NCBI GenBank assembly: GCA_051819765.1
Contig: JBNJGT010000001.1
Location: forward strand, 45,577-109,576
DNA length: 64,000 nucleotides
Source of the DNA: JBNJGT01 sp051819765
GTDB lineage: Archaea > Nanobdellota > Nanobdellia > Woesearchaeales > JACJVW01
Reading direction: 5' to 3'
Shown: positions 18,172-27,737 of the stretch, one piece after another
Position numbering within the stretch: the first letter of the stretch is position 1
Layout: each line of letters starts with the position of its first letter
The notes under the pieces: generated by a model
What the model was told of the DNA's origin: nothing
Databases searched by the model: none
What the model saw: the letters and a program-made list of their open reading frames with translations, nothing else
Position numbers and translations under genes: made by a program

Positions 18172-18912
18172 ATGAATATCCTAGATATCGATGAGCTTCA
18201 GGTGTCTGTGGGTGATACGCAGATCCTCAAAGGGCTTTCGCTCTCTATCAAACAATCAAATGTCTATGTGTTGTTCGGACCAAATGGCTCTGGGAAGACA
18301 ACACTCATGAAGGCGCTTGTGGGGTTCCCAAACCTTACTGTCAGTGGCCAGATGTCCTTTAACGGAGAGGATATCACAGGGAAGACTATCGATGAACGGG
18401 CCAGACTTGGATTGAATATCTCATTCCAGGACCCTCCTGCTGTCAAGGGTGTTACCTTGCGCAACATCCTAAATATCTGTCTGAAAAAGAGTCCTGATGA
18501 CCAACTTTCTGAGGATGTTTTGAATCTGGTGCAGCGATTCGGGCTTGAGCATCTCCTGGAGCGGGACATCAACGCGGATTTCTCAGGCGGCGAGCGAAAG
18601 CGGGCTGATATCCTGCAGCTTATCCTGTTGAAACCTAAACTGCTGTTATTGGATGAGCCGGATTCTGGGGTCGATGTTGAAAGCCTGAAGGTCATCGCGC
18701 GTGAGATCGCGCGATACGTACGGGAGCATGACGCATCAGCGCTCGTGATCACCCATCATGGAGAGGTCCTTGATTATATCTCATCTACAACTGCTTGTGT
18801 GCTTTTGGAGGGGCAGATCAGGTGTTACCAGGATCCGATAAAGATACTTGCGGAGATCAAAGAGAAAGGATACATCGAATGCATCAATTGTCATGAAAAA
18901 TGGAAGAACTGA
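18172..18912 (+). CDS. sufC: Fe-S cluster assembly ATPase SufC
   Basis: This 246-residue ABC ATPase powers the SufB scaffold in iron-sulphur cluster assembly. Visible are Walker A GPNGSGKTT, the Q-loop in SFQDPPAV, the signature FSGGERKR, Walker B LLLLDEPDSGVD and the H-loop ITHHGE. ATG at 18172 is 27 nt after the CTTATAAAG box (18142-18150), suggesting a leaderless start; GTG at 18163 is an alternative with GGGGTGAT before it. The tail contains a CINC motif. sufB starts within its last codons. No sufS or sufE is visible nearby, so a minimal SufBC system is suggested. Confidence 0.94.
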   Translation: MNILDIDELQVSVGDTQILKGLSLSIKQSNVYVLFGPNGSGKTTLMKALVGFPNLTVSGQMSFNGEDITGKTIDERARLGLNISFQDPPAVKGVTLRNILNICLKKSPDDQLSEDVLNLVQRFGLEHLLERDINADFSGGERKRADILQLILLKPKLLLLDEPDSGVDVESLKVIAREIARYVREHDASALVITHHGEVLDYISSTTACVLLEGQIRCYQDPIKILAEIKEKGYIECINCHEKWKN

Positions 18913-19961
18913 ATCGTGTTGGAATCGAAGACCCGAAGAATCGGTCAGGGACCTATCTATATGAGGATGATTCTGCGAGGCTTTCCGAATCACGGGATGA
19001 CAATATCGAGATCATGGATATCCGTGAGGCCCTCAAGAAGTATGACTGGCTCGCCAATTACATGTGGAAAGCCCTTGACCCTGAAAAGGATGAATACACA
19101 AAGATGGCGCGTAACCACTACCGTGGTGGGTATTTCATCTGGGTTAAGAAGGGGGCCCATATCTCCCTTCCTATCCAATCCTGTATGTTCATAAAGGAAG
19201 ATCATTTCACCCAGGTAGTCCATAACATCGTGATCGTGGATGAGGGTGCATCAGTTGATATCATGACAGGATGCCTAACTCATCCGAATGTGCATACGGC
19301 TGAGCATGTGGGTATGTCTGAATTCTATGTGAAGAAGAACGGGCGCCTGAATTTCACGATGATCCATGACTGGAATGACAAGTCATTTGTCAGGCCACGA
19401 AGCGCGACCATCGTCGAGGAGGGAGGCTCATTCATCAATAATTATGTGCTTCTTGAGCCAGTGAAGGATATTCAGGCTGCGCCAATCACGTATCTGAAAG
19501 GTGCTAACAGCAGGGCAACTCTCACGAGCCTGTTGCAGGGGGTTGGAACATCCAGTATCGATATGGGTGGGACTGTTGTGCTCCAGGGAAAGGGTTCACA
19601 GGGTGATATCATCTCCCGGGCGATCGCAAAAGATTCTTCAACTATCTATGCCCGGGGCATCATCCAGGGTGAACATGAGGAATCACGGGCGCATCTGGAA
19701 TGCAATGGTCTGTTGCTTTCGCCGCACGCGAAGATCCATGCCATCCCTGAGCTTGTTGCTACGACAGAGGGTGCGGATCTGTCCCATGAAGCAGCAGTCG
19801 GGAAGATCGCTGAGGAGGAGATAATCTATCTCATGTCCCGGGGAATGACAAAGGAAGAGGCTGAGGCCATGATCATCCGTGGCTTTCTGGATGTCAATAT
19901 GCTGTCCCTGCCTGATGCCTTCAGGGAACGAGTCAAGGATCTCATCAATCAGCTTAACTGA
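18900..19961 (+). CDS. sufB: Fe-S cluster assembly scaffold SufB/SufD family protein
   Basis: The 353-residue protein covers the SufBD beta-helix core plus a short N-terminal region. It has the conserved HLECNGLLL and LSHEAAVGKI segments near the C-terminus, and SRGMTKEEAE-type helix before the end. It partners SufC; their genes overlap by 13 nt. The archaeal form is shorter than E. coli SufB (about 495 aa). As the only SufBD gene here it may act as a homodimer in a SufB2C2 complex, which is an inference. Its last 8 nt overlap the convergent giant surface-protein gene. Confidence 0.92.
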   Translation: MEELNRVGIEDPKNRSGTYLYEDDSARLSESRDDNIEIMDIREALKKYDWLANYMWKALDPEKDEYTKMARNHYRGGYFIWVKKGAHISLPIQSCMFIKEDHFTQVVHNIVIVDEGASVDIMTGCLTHPNVHTAEHVGMSEFYVKKNGRLNFTMIHDWNDKSFVRPRSATIVEEGGSFINNYVLLEPVKDIQAAPITYLKGANSRATLTSLLQGVGTSSIDMGGTVVLQGKGSQGDIISRAIAKDSSTIYARGIIQGEHEESRAHLECNGLLLSPHAKIHAIPELVATTEGADLSHEAAVGKIAEEEIIYLMSRGMTKEEAEAMIIRGFLDVNMLSLPDAFRERVKDLINQLN

Positions 19962-22900
19962 ATTCTCTCCGGTTGTAATAGTTTGCAGCAATCACGATAC
20001 CGATGAGAATCAGGATAAGGGTCGCAAGGATTATGCCAATGATTGTAAGCGGTACCTTGTTCCTGTTCAGGTACCCTCTCCATTCGCTCATCTCCTGGGG
20101 CTGCTCTATCTGCTGCTCTTTACCGCTGATAAGATACCGACAGGTGTCGATGGTCTTTTGCAAGAGTTCCTTTGACTGCTCGGTCTTGCCCTGTTCAATC
20201 AGGTCTCGTGCACGGGCTATCTGCTCGTTGAGTTCCAGGCATTCAGGGTTTGAGGTAAGCAGGTCACGGACAAACTTCACTTCATTCTCCAGACTCTCCC
20301 CTTCAAGAGGCGTGATTGATACAAATGCATAGTCCATGAGTTCAGGGTTCAGGGAATGGGCACTGATATTGATATTGACTGCCTCTGCGTTTTGCCAGGA
20401 TGCTTCTACCTGGGTCTCCAGGGTTTCCTGGGGGCTGAGTGTTGCAATGACCTTGTCCTGAAAATTGAATGTGACGTCTTCATTGCTCTGGGCATCAAGG
20501 GTGATCTGGTTGAGGGTGATATTCCCTTGGTTCTTCAGTGTAAGGGGAATTATTACTGAATCGTTATCTGTCTGTATAAGGGGTTGCGGGGTGATGAGCT
20601 GGAGGAACTCTGGCTGTGTGACGTTTTCTGTCTCAGGGAACGGGACAATGACCCGTCTTATGTCTCCACCTCCTCCTCCTGAGCTTTCGGGAGGTGGCTG
20701 GTCATAGGTGTCGAGGACTGTTATGGTTATGTTGTTTGATTGGATGCTTGCGTTTTTTGGATCTTGTGCCTCTACCCTGAAACGCGCGATGCCGTACCAG
20801 TCTGTTGCCGGAGAAAGGCTGAGCTGGTTTTGCTGGTTGATTGATATGCCTAGATTGTCGCTGTTTTGTATGTCTATTATGGAGAAATTGAGGGTGTCTT
20901 TGTCCTTGTCTGAGAAATAGTGGTCAAGGTCAATCCAGGGAGAGATGTCGTATTCCTCTTTCATTATGAAATCCGGGATTCGCATATTGAGGAGAGGTTC
21001 GTTGACTGTCGCATTGCTTATGGTGAGTGCGTACTGGATGTAACGGTTTTCCCAATGGTACGTCATATTCTGGGTGCGGTTTTCGTCATGGAACAGGCTT
21101 TGGTTTGATAGTGGGTCGGACCATGATGACCAGGCATTCGCGTTGTATGATGTGCGTGCCTGGAGTGTTGCAGCGCTGACCTTGTGGAGCCTTAGTTCGT
21201 TCACTTGTATCTGACCTGTGAAATCCAGTTTCATTCGATCCATAGGGGTTGGAGGGATGGTAAGGGTCTGGTTGCCGTTGCAGTCTGATGAAAGGAGATG
21301 ATTGGAAGTGCCATTGAAGGTGTATGTGATGTTGATGGTTGTAGGTTGTCTTGTTGAGAGTGAAATGTTCCGGATGAAGGTTGGGGTATTGAATGCGATC
21401 GAGAGGGTTGCGGGTGAGTCAGCCTCCCAGTAGGTAAGGTAATTGTCATCATATGTTCTTGAGATGTTGTGGAATGAACTTGTTGTATGTGATGCGGTGC
21501 GTTCTCCTATGATCTCAGAGGTGTGGTTCCCTCTGACACGGTACTTGATGTTTCGAAAATCCGGCTTTAAAAGATGGGTTGTGTCGTCCAGGGTGTCCTT
21601 TGGCTCTGAGATGAATCTTCCTTGCCCCCTGAATGAGTCGGTATAGGAGGTATTGTAGAAGGTACCATCAATGCCGAGGGGGACCTCTCCGAAAGAGGGT
21701 GGGCGGTTTACATCAATGACGGTGATATTCCATAGTACGTGGTTTGCTGTGACATTGTCAGATACGGTCAGATTGAGGGTGTGTGTGCCTGAGCTGGAAT
21801 GATTAAAGTATATGGTGAGGTTCTTTGTTGTATGGGAATGGTTATCATATATCCAGGTGGTGAGGATGGTGTCATTCTCATTGTCTGAGCTGTTGTGCAT
21901 GAAGGTTATTGTCGTGTCCTCGGCGGTTGTAAGATTTATCCGGGTCTTGTTTGTCCAATTCCCATGATAGACCTCATGGATGATTGGGGGGGTGTTGTTT
22001 TCTACCTCTATTGTTATCAGGTTTGAGCTTGTTGTCGCAATGGAGTCGTTTGCGACGAATGCGACGGACAGGTTTCCCACGAAGTCGGTTGCAGGAGCGG
22101 CTGTGACACGTGATCCATTGAACCAGAGGGTCATGTCTGTGGTTGGGCTGTGGGTGAAGTTCATTGACTGGTTGCATGCGTCAATCTGGTAGAAATAATC
22201 TGTGAGGTCAAGTATCTCTTTGACCTGGTTCTTTTTTATTGTGATATTGGGTATGGGCCTGTCAAGTATTGGTGGTATATTATTATTCTGGACTGTGAGG
22301 TTCCATGTGAGGCCTGTGGAGAGATTGCCGTCGGAAACGTTGACGCTTATGTTATACTGGCCTGCTGCGCAGAAATCGGGAGTGAATGACCAGTTCTGCG
22401 TTGTTGCTATAGGTTGGTTGTTGATTGTCCAATTGTAGAAAAGCAGGTCACTATCTGGGTCATGGATCGTAATGTTGAAGTCCTGTGTGGTGTTCTCCTG
22501 AATCGTGTGGTTCAGGGGAGGGATGAAGCTTGTTATCTCAGGCGGCTTACTTACGTTTATTATATGGTACAATGCTTGCTTGTAGGTGGTGTTGATGCCA
22601 TCGGTCACGCTAAAGTTGAGGGTCAGGTTTCCCGGCTGTTTGGGTGTGAAGTTGAATGTTCCTATGGTGGTGGCGCCGATCGGCTCTGTTTGTATGGATG
22701 AGGAAATGTTGAAAAGCAAAGGTGATACATTGAGTGCGAGAAGATCTGCGTCCTCGTCATAGGCTTTGATTGTTATCTCATAGGTATGGTCTTCTCGTAA
22801 TGAATTGCCGCCGGTCTTGTTCTCCAGCAGTGTAAAATACGGGATATCGTTCGTGTCGGTGATGTTTATCACAAGCGTTGATGAGTTGATGCCTCCGTAG

Positions 22901-24936
22901 GGGTCTGAGACGGTGATGTTGAATGGGTGTACACCTACCTCTGATTGGTTGGCTGTGAGGTTTATCATGAGGGTGTTGTTTTGTATCCATGAGGATAGGT
23001 TGTGAAAGGAAAGGTTGGTTGAGTAGTTGAGTGTGTCATCATCTGGGTCGGTTGCCTGTATTGTGAAGTTGCAGGGGTAATCCTCGCGGCAGGTGACTGA
23101 TTTGTTGCTTATTTGTGGGTTGTGGTTGCTTGTGATATTGAATATTGCGATTGTTGAATCATTGAATTCACCATCAGAGACGGTGAGGTTAACCTGTACA
23201 AGGCTGACATTGTCAGGGGTGAACTGGACGAGCCCCGTGGACTGGATGTCGAAGAGGGAGGTGTTGTCCCAGTACATGTGGGTGTCATCGATGTCACGGT
23301 CTTCTACATATGAGGAAAGGTCACGGCTGAAGCTCGTGTTCACCCGTGGGTTGAATGTGGGCAAGGGTTGCCATTGGGGGCGGTTATTGATGTCTATTAC
23401 TTCAAGGTGGAAGGCCTGGTTGTCTCGTGCTCCTTTTGAATCTTCGACAGTCACCTGTACTGTATGATTGCCTGTATGGTTGTCCATCAGTTGCACTTCC
23501 AAGCGGGCACTGGCGTTTTCTTTATCATCTATCGGTATGACATTGATCCATGAGATGTTTGTTGAGAAGGTGAGGTTGTCTTCAGGGTCAAGGTCTGTTG
23601 CGTTGACTATGAGCTGGAACAGGTTGCCTTCAGTATCTGTCTGGTTGTCTATTGGTGAGAGTACAGGGATATTATTCTTTTTGACTTCTATAGACACATT
23701 TGTGCAGGTAGTATTGATTGAATCGCTTGCGCAAATGTTTACAGTGTGGTTCTTTACTTGTGAGGGAGTCGTATTGATGATGCCGTCGGTCGTATTGAAT
23801 ACACTGCTGTTTGAGGTGAATGTATGAGAGTCATGGGGGTCATTGTCTGTGAGGTAGTCATTGAGATTTAATGTGAAATAGGCGCCTTGCGCTGTTGTCT
23901 GGTTGGGAATGGGAAGGAAAACCGGCGGGTTGTTGACGTTATTTACAGTTATGGTTATGTTGTTTGAATCAGTGGTGGTGTAACTGTCATTTGCCCTGAA
24001 CCGTATGGTGACATTACCGAACCAGTAATCCTCAGGATTGATTGAGACTGTGTGGTTTCCCTCTATCGCTATGGTGACATTCACTTCAGGTATTGCGTTG
24101 ATTACTGAGTAGGTAAGATTATCCTTGTTTGCCCCTGAGCAGGTAGTATCCGGGTCATTAAAGTAATCCTCCAATACCAAAAAGTCTTCGAGCTGTTCTC
24201 CTTCATTAAGAGTGATGTTTGCGATTGGACCATTGAACTCGGGCTGGCGGTTGCTATTGTTCACTGTTATATCCCAGGTGTAGGTGTCTGACTCGTTTTG
24301 GTCGGTTATGTCCACTTCTACTGTGTGGGTTCCTGCGGTGCAGTGGCCAAAGCCTATGCTGTATAGTCCAGAGGTTGAATTTGTCTTGTTTACGAGAATG
24401 TTATTGTGGTACCAGGTAGTCTCAAGGCTGTCCCCCCAGGGGATGTCAGGGTCTGATAGGGAATAGTTGTATCTGAATTCCTGGGTTGTACCCTCTGTGA
24501 TGCTGATTGGGGAAAGGGGAGTTACGCCTTTCAGGGCCGGCGGGTCGTTTACGTTTTGGATCCTAAAGTAGAGCCGTACGGTCTCATACTCTGATGAGGG
24601 TCCTGAATCTTCGGCAATAATGTAAATTGTGTAATTTTGTGGTCCACTTTCGGTTCCGACATCCTCGTTTGTAGGTGTGAAATTCATGATGGCGCTGGTA
24701 TCATTGTAGCTTTCCAGTTGGAAGGATGGGAATAGTTCGCTTGCCAGTGCCCCGGCTTCAGTTGTTTTGAAAGTGATAGGGTAATCCTCATCAGGGTCGA
24801 TCGCCTTGATAAAATAGGGCGGCGTGGGTTGATCTTCAGTCAGGATGAACCAGTCGTCATCTGCTACGTTCGTGAATTGAGGGGTTGCCCCATAGGCCAA
24901 TGTTACCAGTAGCAGTATCAGTAGCAGTCGTTTCAT
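19954..24936 (-). CDS. Giant cell-surface protein with cadherin/Ig-like repeats
   Basis: A 1660-residue surface protein. A signal peptide (1-17) is followed by some ten or more cadherin/putative-Ig repeats to about residue 1110. These are marked by D-x-D-x-x-D-x-L calcium-type motifs, N-x-P-P linkers and F-T-P strands, and are rich in N-x-S/T sites. Residues about 1115-1255 look like a discoidin (F5/8 C) type domain. A SGGGGG linker lies near 1418, then another beta domain, a helical segment, one membrane helix (about 1629-1652) and a short NRREFS tail. The design is that of an adhesin or S-layer-associated protein. Its ATG overlaps the upstream stop, placing it third in the RHH-led operon. 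Confidence 0.88.
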   Translation of the reverse strand: MKRLLLILLLVTLAYGATPQFTNVADDDWFILTEDQPTPPYFIKAIDPDEDYPITFKTTEAGALASELFPSFQLESYNDTSAIMNFTPTNEDVGTESGPQNYTIYIIAEDSGPSSEYETVRLYFRIQNVNDPPALKGVTPLSPISITEGTTQEFRYNYSLSDPDIPWGDSLETTWYHNNILVNKTNSTSGLYSIGFGHCTAGTHTVEVDITDQNESDTYTWDITVNNSNRQPEFNGPIANITLNEGEQLEDFLVLEDYFNDPDTTCSGANKDNLTYSVINAIPEVNVTIAIEGNHTVSINPEDYWFGNVTIRFRANDSYTTTDSNNITITVNNVNNPPVFLPIPNQTTAQGAYFTLNLNDYLTDNDPHDSHTFTSNSSVFNTTDGIINTTPSQVKNHTVNICASDSINTTCTNVSIEVKKNNIPVLSPIDNQTDTEGNLFQLIVNATDLDPEDNLTFSTNISWINVIPIDDKENASARLEVQLMDNHTGNHTVQVTVEDSKGARDNQAFHLEVIDINNRPQWQPLPTFNPRVNTSFSRDLSSYVEDRDIDDTHMYWDNTSLFDIQSTGLVQFTPDNVSLVQVNLTVSDGEFNDSTIAIFNITSNHNPQISNKSVTCREDYPCNFTIQATDPDDDTLNYSTNLSFHNLSSWIQNNTLMINLTANQSEVGVHPFNITVSDPYGGINSSTLVINITDTNDIPYFTLLENKTGGNSLREDHTYEITIKAYDEDADLLALNVSPLLFNISSSIQTEPIGATTIGTFNFTPKQPGNLTLNFSVTDGINTTYKQALYHIINVSKPPEITSFIPPLNHTIQENTTQDFNITIHDPDSDLLFYNWTINNQPIATTQNWSFTPDFCAAGQYNISVNVSDGNLSTGLTWNLTVQNNNIPPILDRPIPNITIKKNQVKEILDLTDYFYQIDACNQSMNFTHSPTTDMTLWFNGSRVTAAPATDFVGNLSVAFVANDSIATTSSNLITIEVENNTPPIIHEVYHGNWTNKTRINLTTAEDTTITFMHNSSDNENDTILTTWIYDNHSHTTKNLTIYFNHSSSGTHTLNLTVSDNVTANHVLWNITVIDVNRPPSFGEVPLGIDGTFYNTSYTDSFRGQGRFISEPKDTLDDTTHLLKPDFRNIKYRVRGNHTSEIIGERTASHTTSSFHNISRTYDDNYLTYWEADSPATLSIAFNTPTFIRNISLSTRQPTTINITYTFNGTSNHLLSSDCNGNQTLTIPPTPMDRMKLDFTGQIQVNELRLHKVSAATLQARTSYNANAWSSWSDPLSNQSLFHDENRTQNMTYHWENRYIQYALTISNATVNEPLLNMRIPDFIMKEEYDISPWIDLDHYFSDKDKDTLNFSIIDIQNSDNLGISINQQNQLSLSPATDWYGIARFRVEAQDPKNASIQSNNITITVLDTYDQPPPESSGGGGGDIRRVIVPFPETENVTQPEFLQLITPQPLIQTDNDSVIIPLTLKNQGNITLNQITLDAQSNEDVTFNFQDKVIATLSPQETLETQVEASWQNAEAVNINISAHSLNPELMDYAFVSITPLEGESLENEVKFVRDLLTSNPECLELNEQIARARDLIEQGKTEQSKELLQKTIDTCRYLISGKEQQIEQPQEMSEWRGYLNRNKVPLTIIGIILATLILILIGIVIAANYYNRREFS

Positions 24937-27461
24937 TTTAGCTGTTCGAACAGGTCACCTATCTTTTTGAAGTATCTCTTTTTCTTCTCAATGTCAGCCT
25001 TCTCATATAATGCTGAGAGTTCTTTGTAAAGTTTTCGCGCCTCATCGAGATGATCGGTTTTCAGGAGTACCTCGATGTGTTCGGCGAGTGTTTCCATCTC
25101 ATCCTTATCTTTTGCAGTGAGAGCAAGGGTGAGCTCGTGGTGGAGGTGATCGATGTGTGATTGGTCAATCTCTTTGCCAGCATATTCTATCTCAGACAAC
25201 TGCTCAAGAAGCCGTTTGATGTGTGTCTGTTTTTCTGGAGGGAGATCCTTGATCCTTTCTTCCATCTCTTCGTATGTCAGTTGTTCATCTGTGTCAAGCG
25301 CTTCCTGGATATGGTCCTTAAAGGTCTTTGAGACATGATCAATACTGGGCTGTTTCTTCTCAGGCACGGGCACTTCCTTTATGATTGTCTTTTTGTGGGA
25401 TATGATCACTGTTCCGATAAGACCTAGAATCATGATTCCGATCACTGTTGCGATGAGTATCGCGTATTCCTCAATATTGGCTTTGATGACGACTGCGGGT
25501 TCTTCCGTGATGCTGCATTTGGGGCAGGGCCCTCCACAGTCAACTCCTTCTTCTCCCTGGTTTTGCCTGCCATCATCGCATGTTTCACACGGGTCGCATG
25601 GCCCTCCGCAATCAACTCCTTCTTCTTCCTGATTTTGCATGCCATCATCGCATGTGGGGCATGGTTCGCATGGTCCTCCGCAATCGATACCTTCTTCACC
25701 CTGGTTCTTCACCCGGTCATAGCAGGTATAGCATGGCTTGCATGGCCCTCCGCAATCAATCTCTGTCTCTGCCTGGTCAAGTCGGCCATTCTGGCAGGCA
25801 GGGATGTAGGTGCAGCGACGGAATTCAAGCGGTTTTCCTTCATCGGTTCCACATTCTGCCAGGTCGTAGCAGATTCTGCTGGAGACATTTGACCTGTTAC
25901 AGTGGCTCCAGTCGCCGCAGAACCACACCGGCTCACAATCACCGGACCCGGTTTGGGGCATTGCTCCTCCACCGCCGCCTGCGCCTTCACCAGAGTCTTC
26001 ACCATCTGAGCCTTCAGTCTGGCCTTGTTCACCTTCAGCGACTTCAAGGGTTATCCAGTTGCTGGTATCTCTTGCTCCTGCCTGGTCTTGCACATGGAAG
26101 CGCACCTCTTCTGTGCCGATCCAGTCACGGGGTTGGGAGAAGATTGCTTGTGTGTTCTCTTCATCAATAGTGACATCAATGGCATGGAAGGGTGAGGCGT
26201 ACTCCACTGAGTATGTGAGTGAATCATCCAGGTCTGGGTCTTCGGTGTAGTCATCGAGTATGAAACCGGCTCGTATCCTGTTCCTTTGCCAGGTCTGATT
26301 CGGGAGGGGTCTTGTGAATAGGGGAGGCCTGTTCCTGTCGAGTACTAGCACCTGCCATCGGTGGATTGCACTATAATGGCCATCACTGACGTTTGCGGTT
26401 ATGGTATGATTCCCAGCTGAATAATGATTAGTCTCCCATACATATGTGCTTGAGCGGTCTGTATACTCTGAGTCTGTATATGTGGAGAGAAGGCTCGCGC
26501 CATCGTACCAGGTGATTGTAAGGTCTTTATCATCCGTGGGGTCGGCGTTCTCCAGCTCGAAATCACGGTACCGGATGAAAAAGGTCTGGTTGTCGGTCTC
26601 ATTCACTGTGATATTTGTCTGAGGGGATGCGATCGTGATCTCTGGGGGATGGTTCCTGATGGATACATTCACCTCGCCGGGCTTGATCGTCAGGTGGTTC
26701 TGGCATTCGCTTCCATCAGTACCATACCATTGCACTGTATAAGGGTTGTTGCGGGTGAATGTGTCATCAGTTGTGAGTGGAAGGGTGAAGTTCACAAAGC
26801 CGGTGTCCGGTTCTATGGAAAGCTCTGAGTCAAGGGGTTCAATTGAATAGACGTTGAAGGTGTAATTTGTGGGGCAGTCTTGGATCTGTCTGGTTACGGT
26901 CTTGTTAGGGTAGCGTTCGATTATGATTGTGCGGTTAGAGTCCTGCACCTGTATTATACTCTGGAAGCGTGAGATGTTTTCAGAGAAATGGAAGGTGAGG
27001 TTGGCGTGCAGGAGTTTTTTATCAACGGTTACTGGTGTCTGTTTTGGCACGTTGGTGTCTAGCACAGTCTGGTTTAGACGAATCTCTCGGAGGTTCGCGC
27101 TGGTGTCCCAGGAAGGAGTGATGGTGTTGATGCGTGGAGTCCGTGCGCAGGTGTTTTCTATGGTGAGGTTGACATCTCTTTCATCCATGGTGGTGTTTAT
27201 CCGCAGGCAGCTTTCCCTGCAATCGGGATCGATAATGTTCAGGTCGCATTGGTATGATTCTCCCTGGTAGATCATGCCTGGGCAATCGTGCACTATGAGT
27301 GGGGGGTGGTTGTAGCAGAGTGAGACTGTGCCAGTGGAGACAGCCTTACCAGTAATCAGATGATCCCTGGTGCTTATGATAGTCCAGTTCAGGGTAATGG
27401 ATGATATCATAAGCGCGATTGCCAGGGCTGCAATCATGTTGTTTGATATGCGTACTTTCAT
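24933..27461 (-). CDS. Cell-surface protein with Ig-like domains, Cys-rich repeats and cytoplasmic coiled coil
   Basis: An 842-residue protein anchored at both ends. An N-terminal membrane segment (about 8-30) is followed by cadherin/Ig-like domains to about residue 480 and a GGGG linker near 497. A Cys-rich part has four units of the C-x-D-G-x-x-N-Q-x-E-x-G-[VI]-D-C-G-G-P-C type (about 550-650). A second membrane helix (about 662-687) and a long charged helical cytoplasmic tail (about 690-842) complete it. The tail suggests a link to a cytoplasmic partner. It overlaps both neighbours as ATGA, so the RHH gene, this gene and the 1660-residue protein are one operon. Confidence 0.88.
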   Translation of the reverse strand: MKVRISNNMIAALAIALMISSITLNWTIISTRDHLITGKAVSTGTVSLCYNHPPLIVHDCPGMIYQGESYQCDLNIIDPDCRESCLRINTTMDERDVNLTIENTCARTPRINTITPSWDTSANLREIRLNQTVLDTNVPKQTPVTVDKKLLHANLTFHFSENISRFQSIIQVQDSNRTIIIERYPNKTVTRQIQDCPTNYTFNVYSIEPLDSELSIEPDTGFVNFTLPLTTDDTFTRNNPYTVQWYGTDGSECQNHLTIKPGEVNVSIRNHPPEITIASPQTNITVNETDNQTFFIRYRDFELENADPTDDKDLTITWYDGASLLSTYTDSEYTDRSSTYVWETNHYSAGNHTITANVSDGHYSAIHRWQVLVLDRNRPPLFTRPLPNQTWQRNRIRAGFILDDYTEDPDLDDSLTYSVEYASPFHAIDVTIDEENTQAIFSQPRDWIGTEEVRFHVQDQAGARDTSNWITLEVAEGEQGQTEGSDGEDSGEGAGGGGGAMPQTGSGDCEPVWFCGDWSHCNRSNVSSRICYDLAECGTDEGKPLEFRRCTYIPACQNGRLDQAETEIDCGGPCKPCYTCYDRVKNQGEEGIDCGGPCEPCPTCDDGMQNQEEEGVDCGGPCDPCETCDDGRQNQGEEGVDCGGPCPKCSITEEPAVVIKANIEEYAILIATVIGIMILGLIGTVIISHKKTIIKEVPVPEKKQPSIDHVSKTFKDHIQEALDTDEQLTYEEMEERIKDLPPEKQTHIKRLLEQLSEIEYAGKEIDQSHIDHLHHELTLALTAKDKDEMETLAEHIEVLLKTDHLDEARKLYKELSALYEKADIEKKKRYFKKIGDLFEQLK
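25510..25800 (-). repeat. Tandem repeats encoding Cys-rich GGPC units
   Basis: Four in-frame repeats of about 24 codons each encode C-D-D-G-x-Q-N-Q-x-E-E-G-V-D-C-G-G-P-C units. The two central copies are close at the DNA level, for example CCATCATCGCATG recurs. Such units recur in extracellular proteins of many microbes and probably form disulphide-stabilised stalks. Copy number could vary by recombination between units. Confidence 0.7.
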
Positions 27462-27598
27462 TTCTTGTAGCGCAGTAGTATCTGGCGGATGCCTTCCCTG
27501 GCAATCTCAGCTTGGTTGCTGAACAGACCTGAATCTATCAGTTCTTCCATCTGTTTCTTCATTTCTTTTCCGACACGGATATGGAGGAGGTCTGCCAT
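27458..27598 (-). CDS. Ribbon-helix-helix DNA-binding regulator (46 aa)
   Basis: The product is 46 residues: a start MADLLHIRVGKEMKKQM, then a helix with LIDSGLFSNQAEIAREGIR and a short basic end. This is the CopG/Arc fold: one strand (LLHIRV) that pairs in a dimer to enter the DNA major groove, and two helices separated by a G-x-x-S/N turn. Its stop overlaps the next ATG, so it leads the operon of two surface proteins. A TATA box (about 27626-27634) and a 17-bp palindrome (27609-27625) lie between promoter and start. This strongly suggests autorepression together with control of the adhesin genes. Confidence 0.85.
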   Translation of the reverse strand: MADLLHIRVGKEMKKQMEELIDSGLFSNQAEIAREGIRQILLRYKK

Positions 27599-27608
27599 GT
27601 ATATAATG

Positions 27609-27625
27609 TATATCAATATGATATA
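27609..27625. promoter_or_regulatory. Putative RHH operator 1
   Basis: TATATCA-ATA-TGATATA is a perfect 7-bp inverted repeat with a 3-nt spacer. It lies between the TATA box and the start codon of the RHH gene, so a bound dimer would block initiation. Its twin is at 27674. Confidence 0.65.
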
Positions 27626-27673
27626 TTTATAATACTTTCTGTGAGGGATTTATCTGTTATACTATATCGTATA

Positions 27674-27690
27674 TATATCAAAATGATATA
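27674..27690. promoter_or_regulatory. Putative RHH operator 2
   Basis: TATATCA-AAA-TGATATA has the same arms and spacer length as operator 1, with centres 65 bp apart. It lies just upstream of the TTTTTTAAATC promoter element (about 27706-27717) of the divergent DUF116 gene. The site may therefore couple both transcription units. Confidence 0.6.
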
Positions 27691-27737
27691 CTTTATTACT
27701 CAGAAGTTTTTTAAATCAAGAACTGTTAATAGGCAGT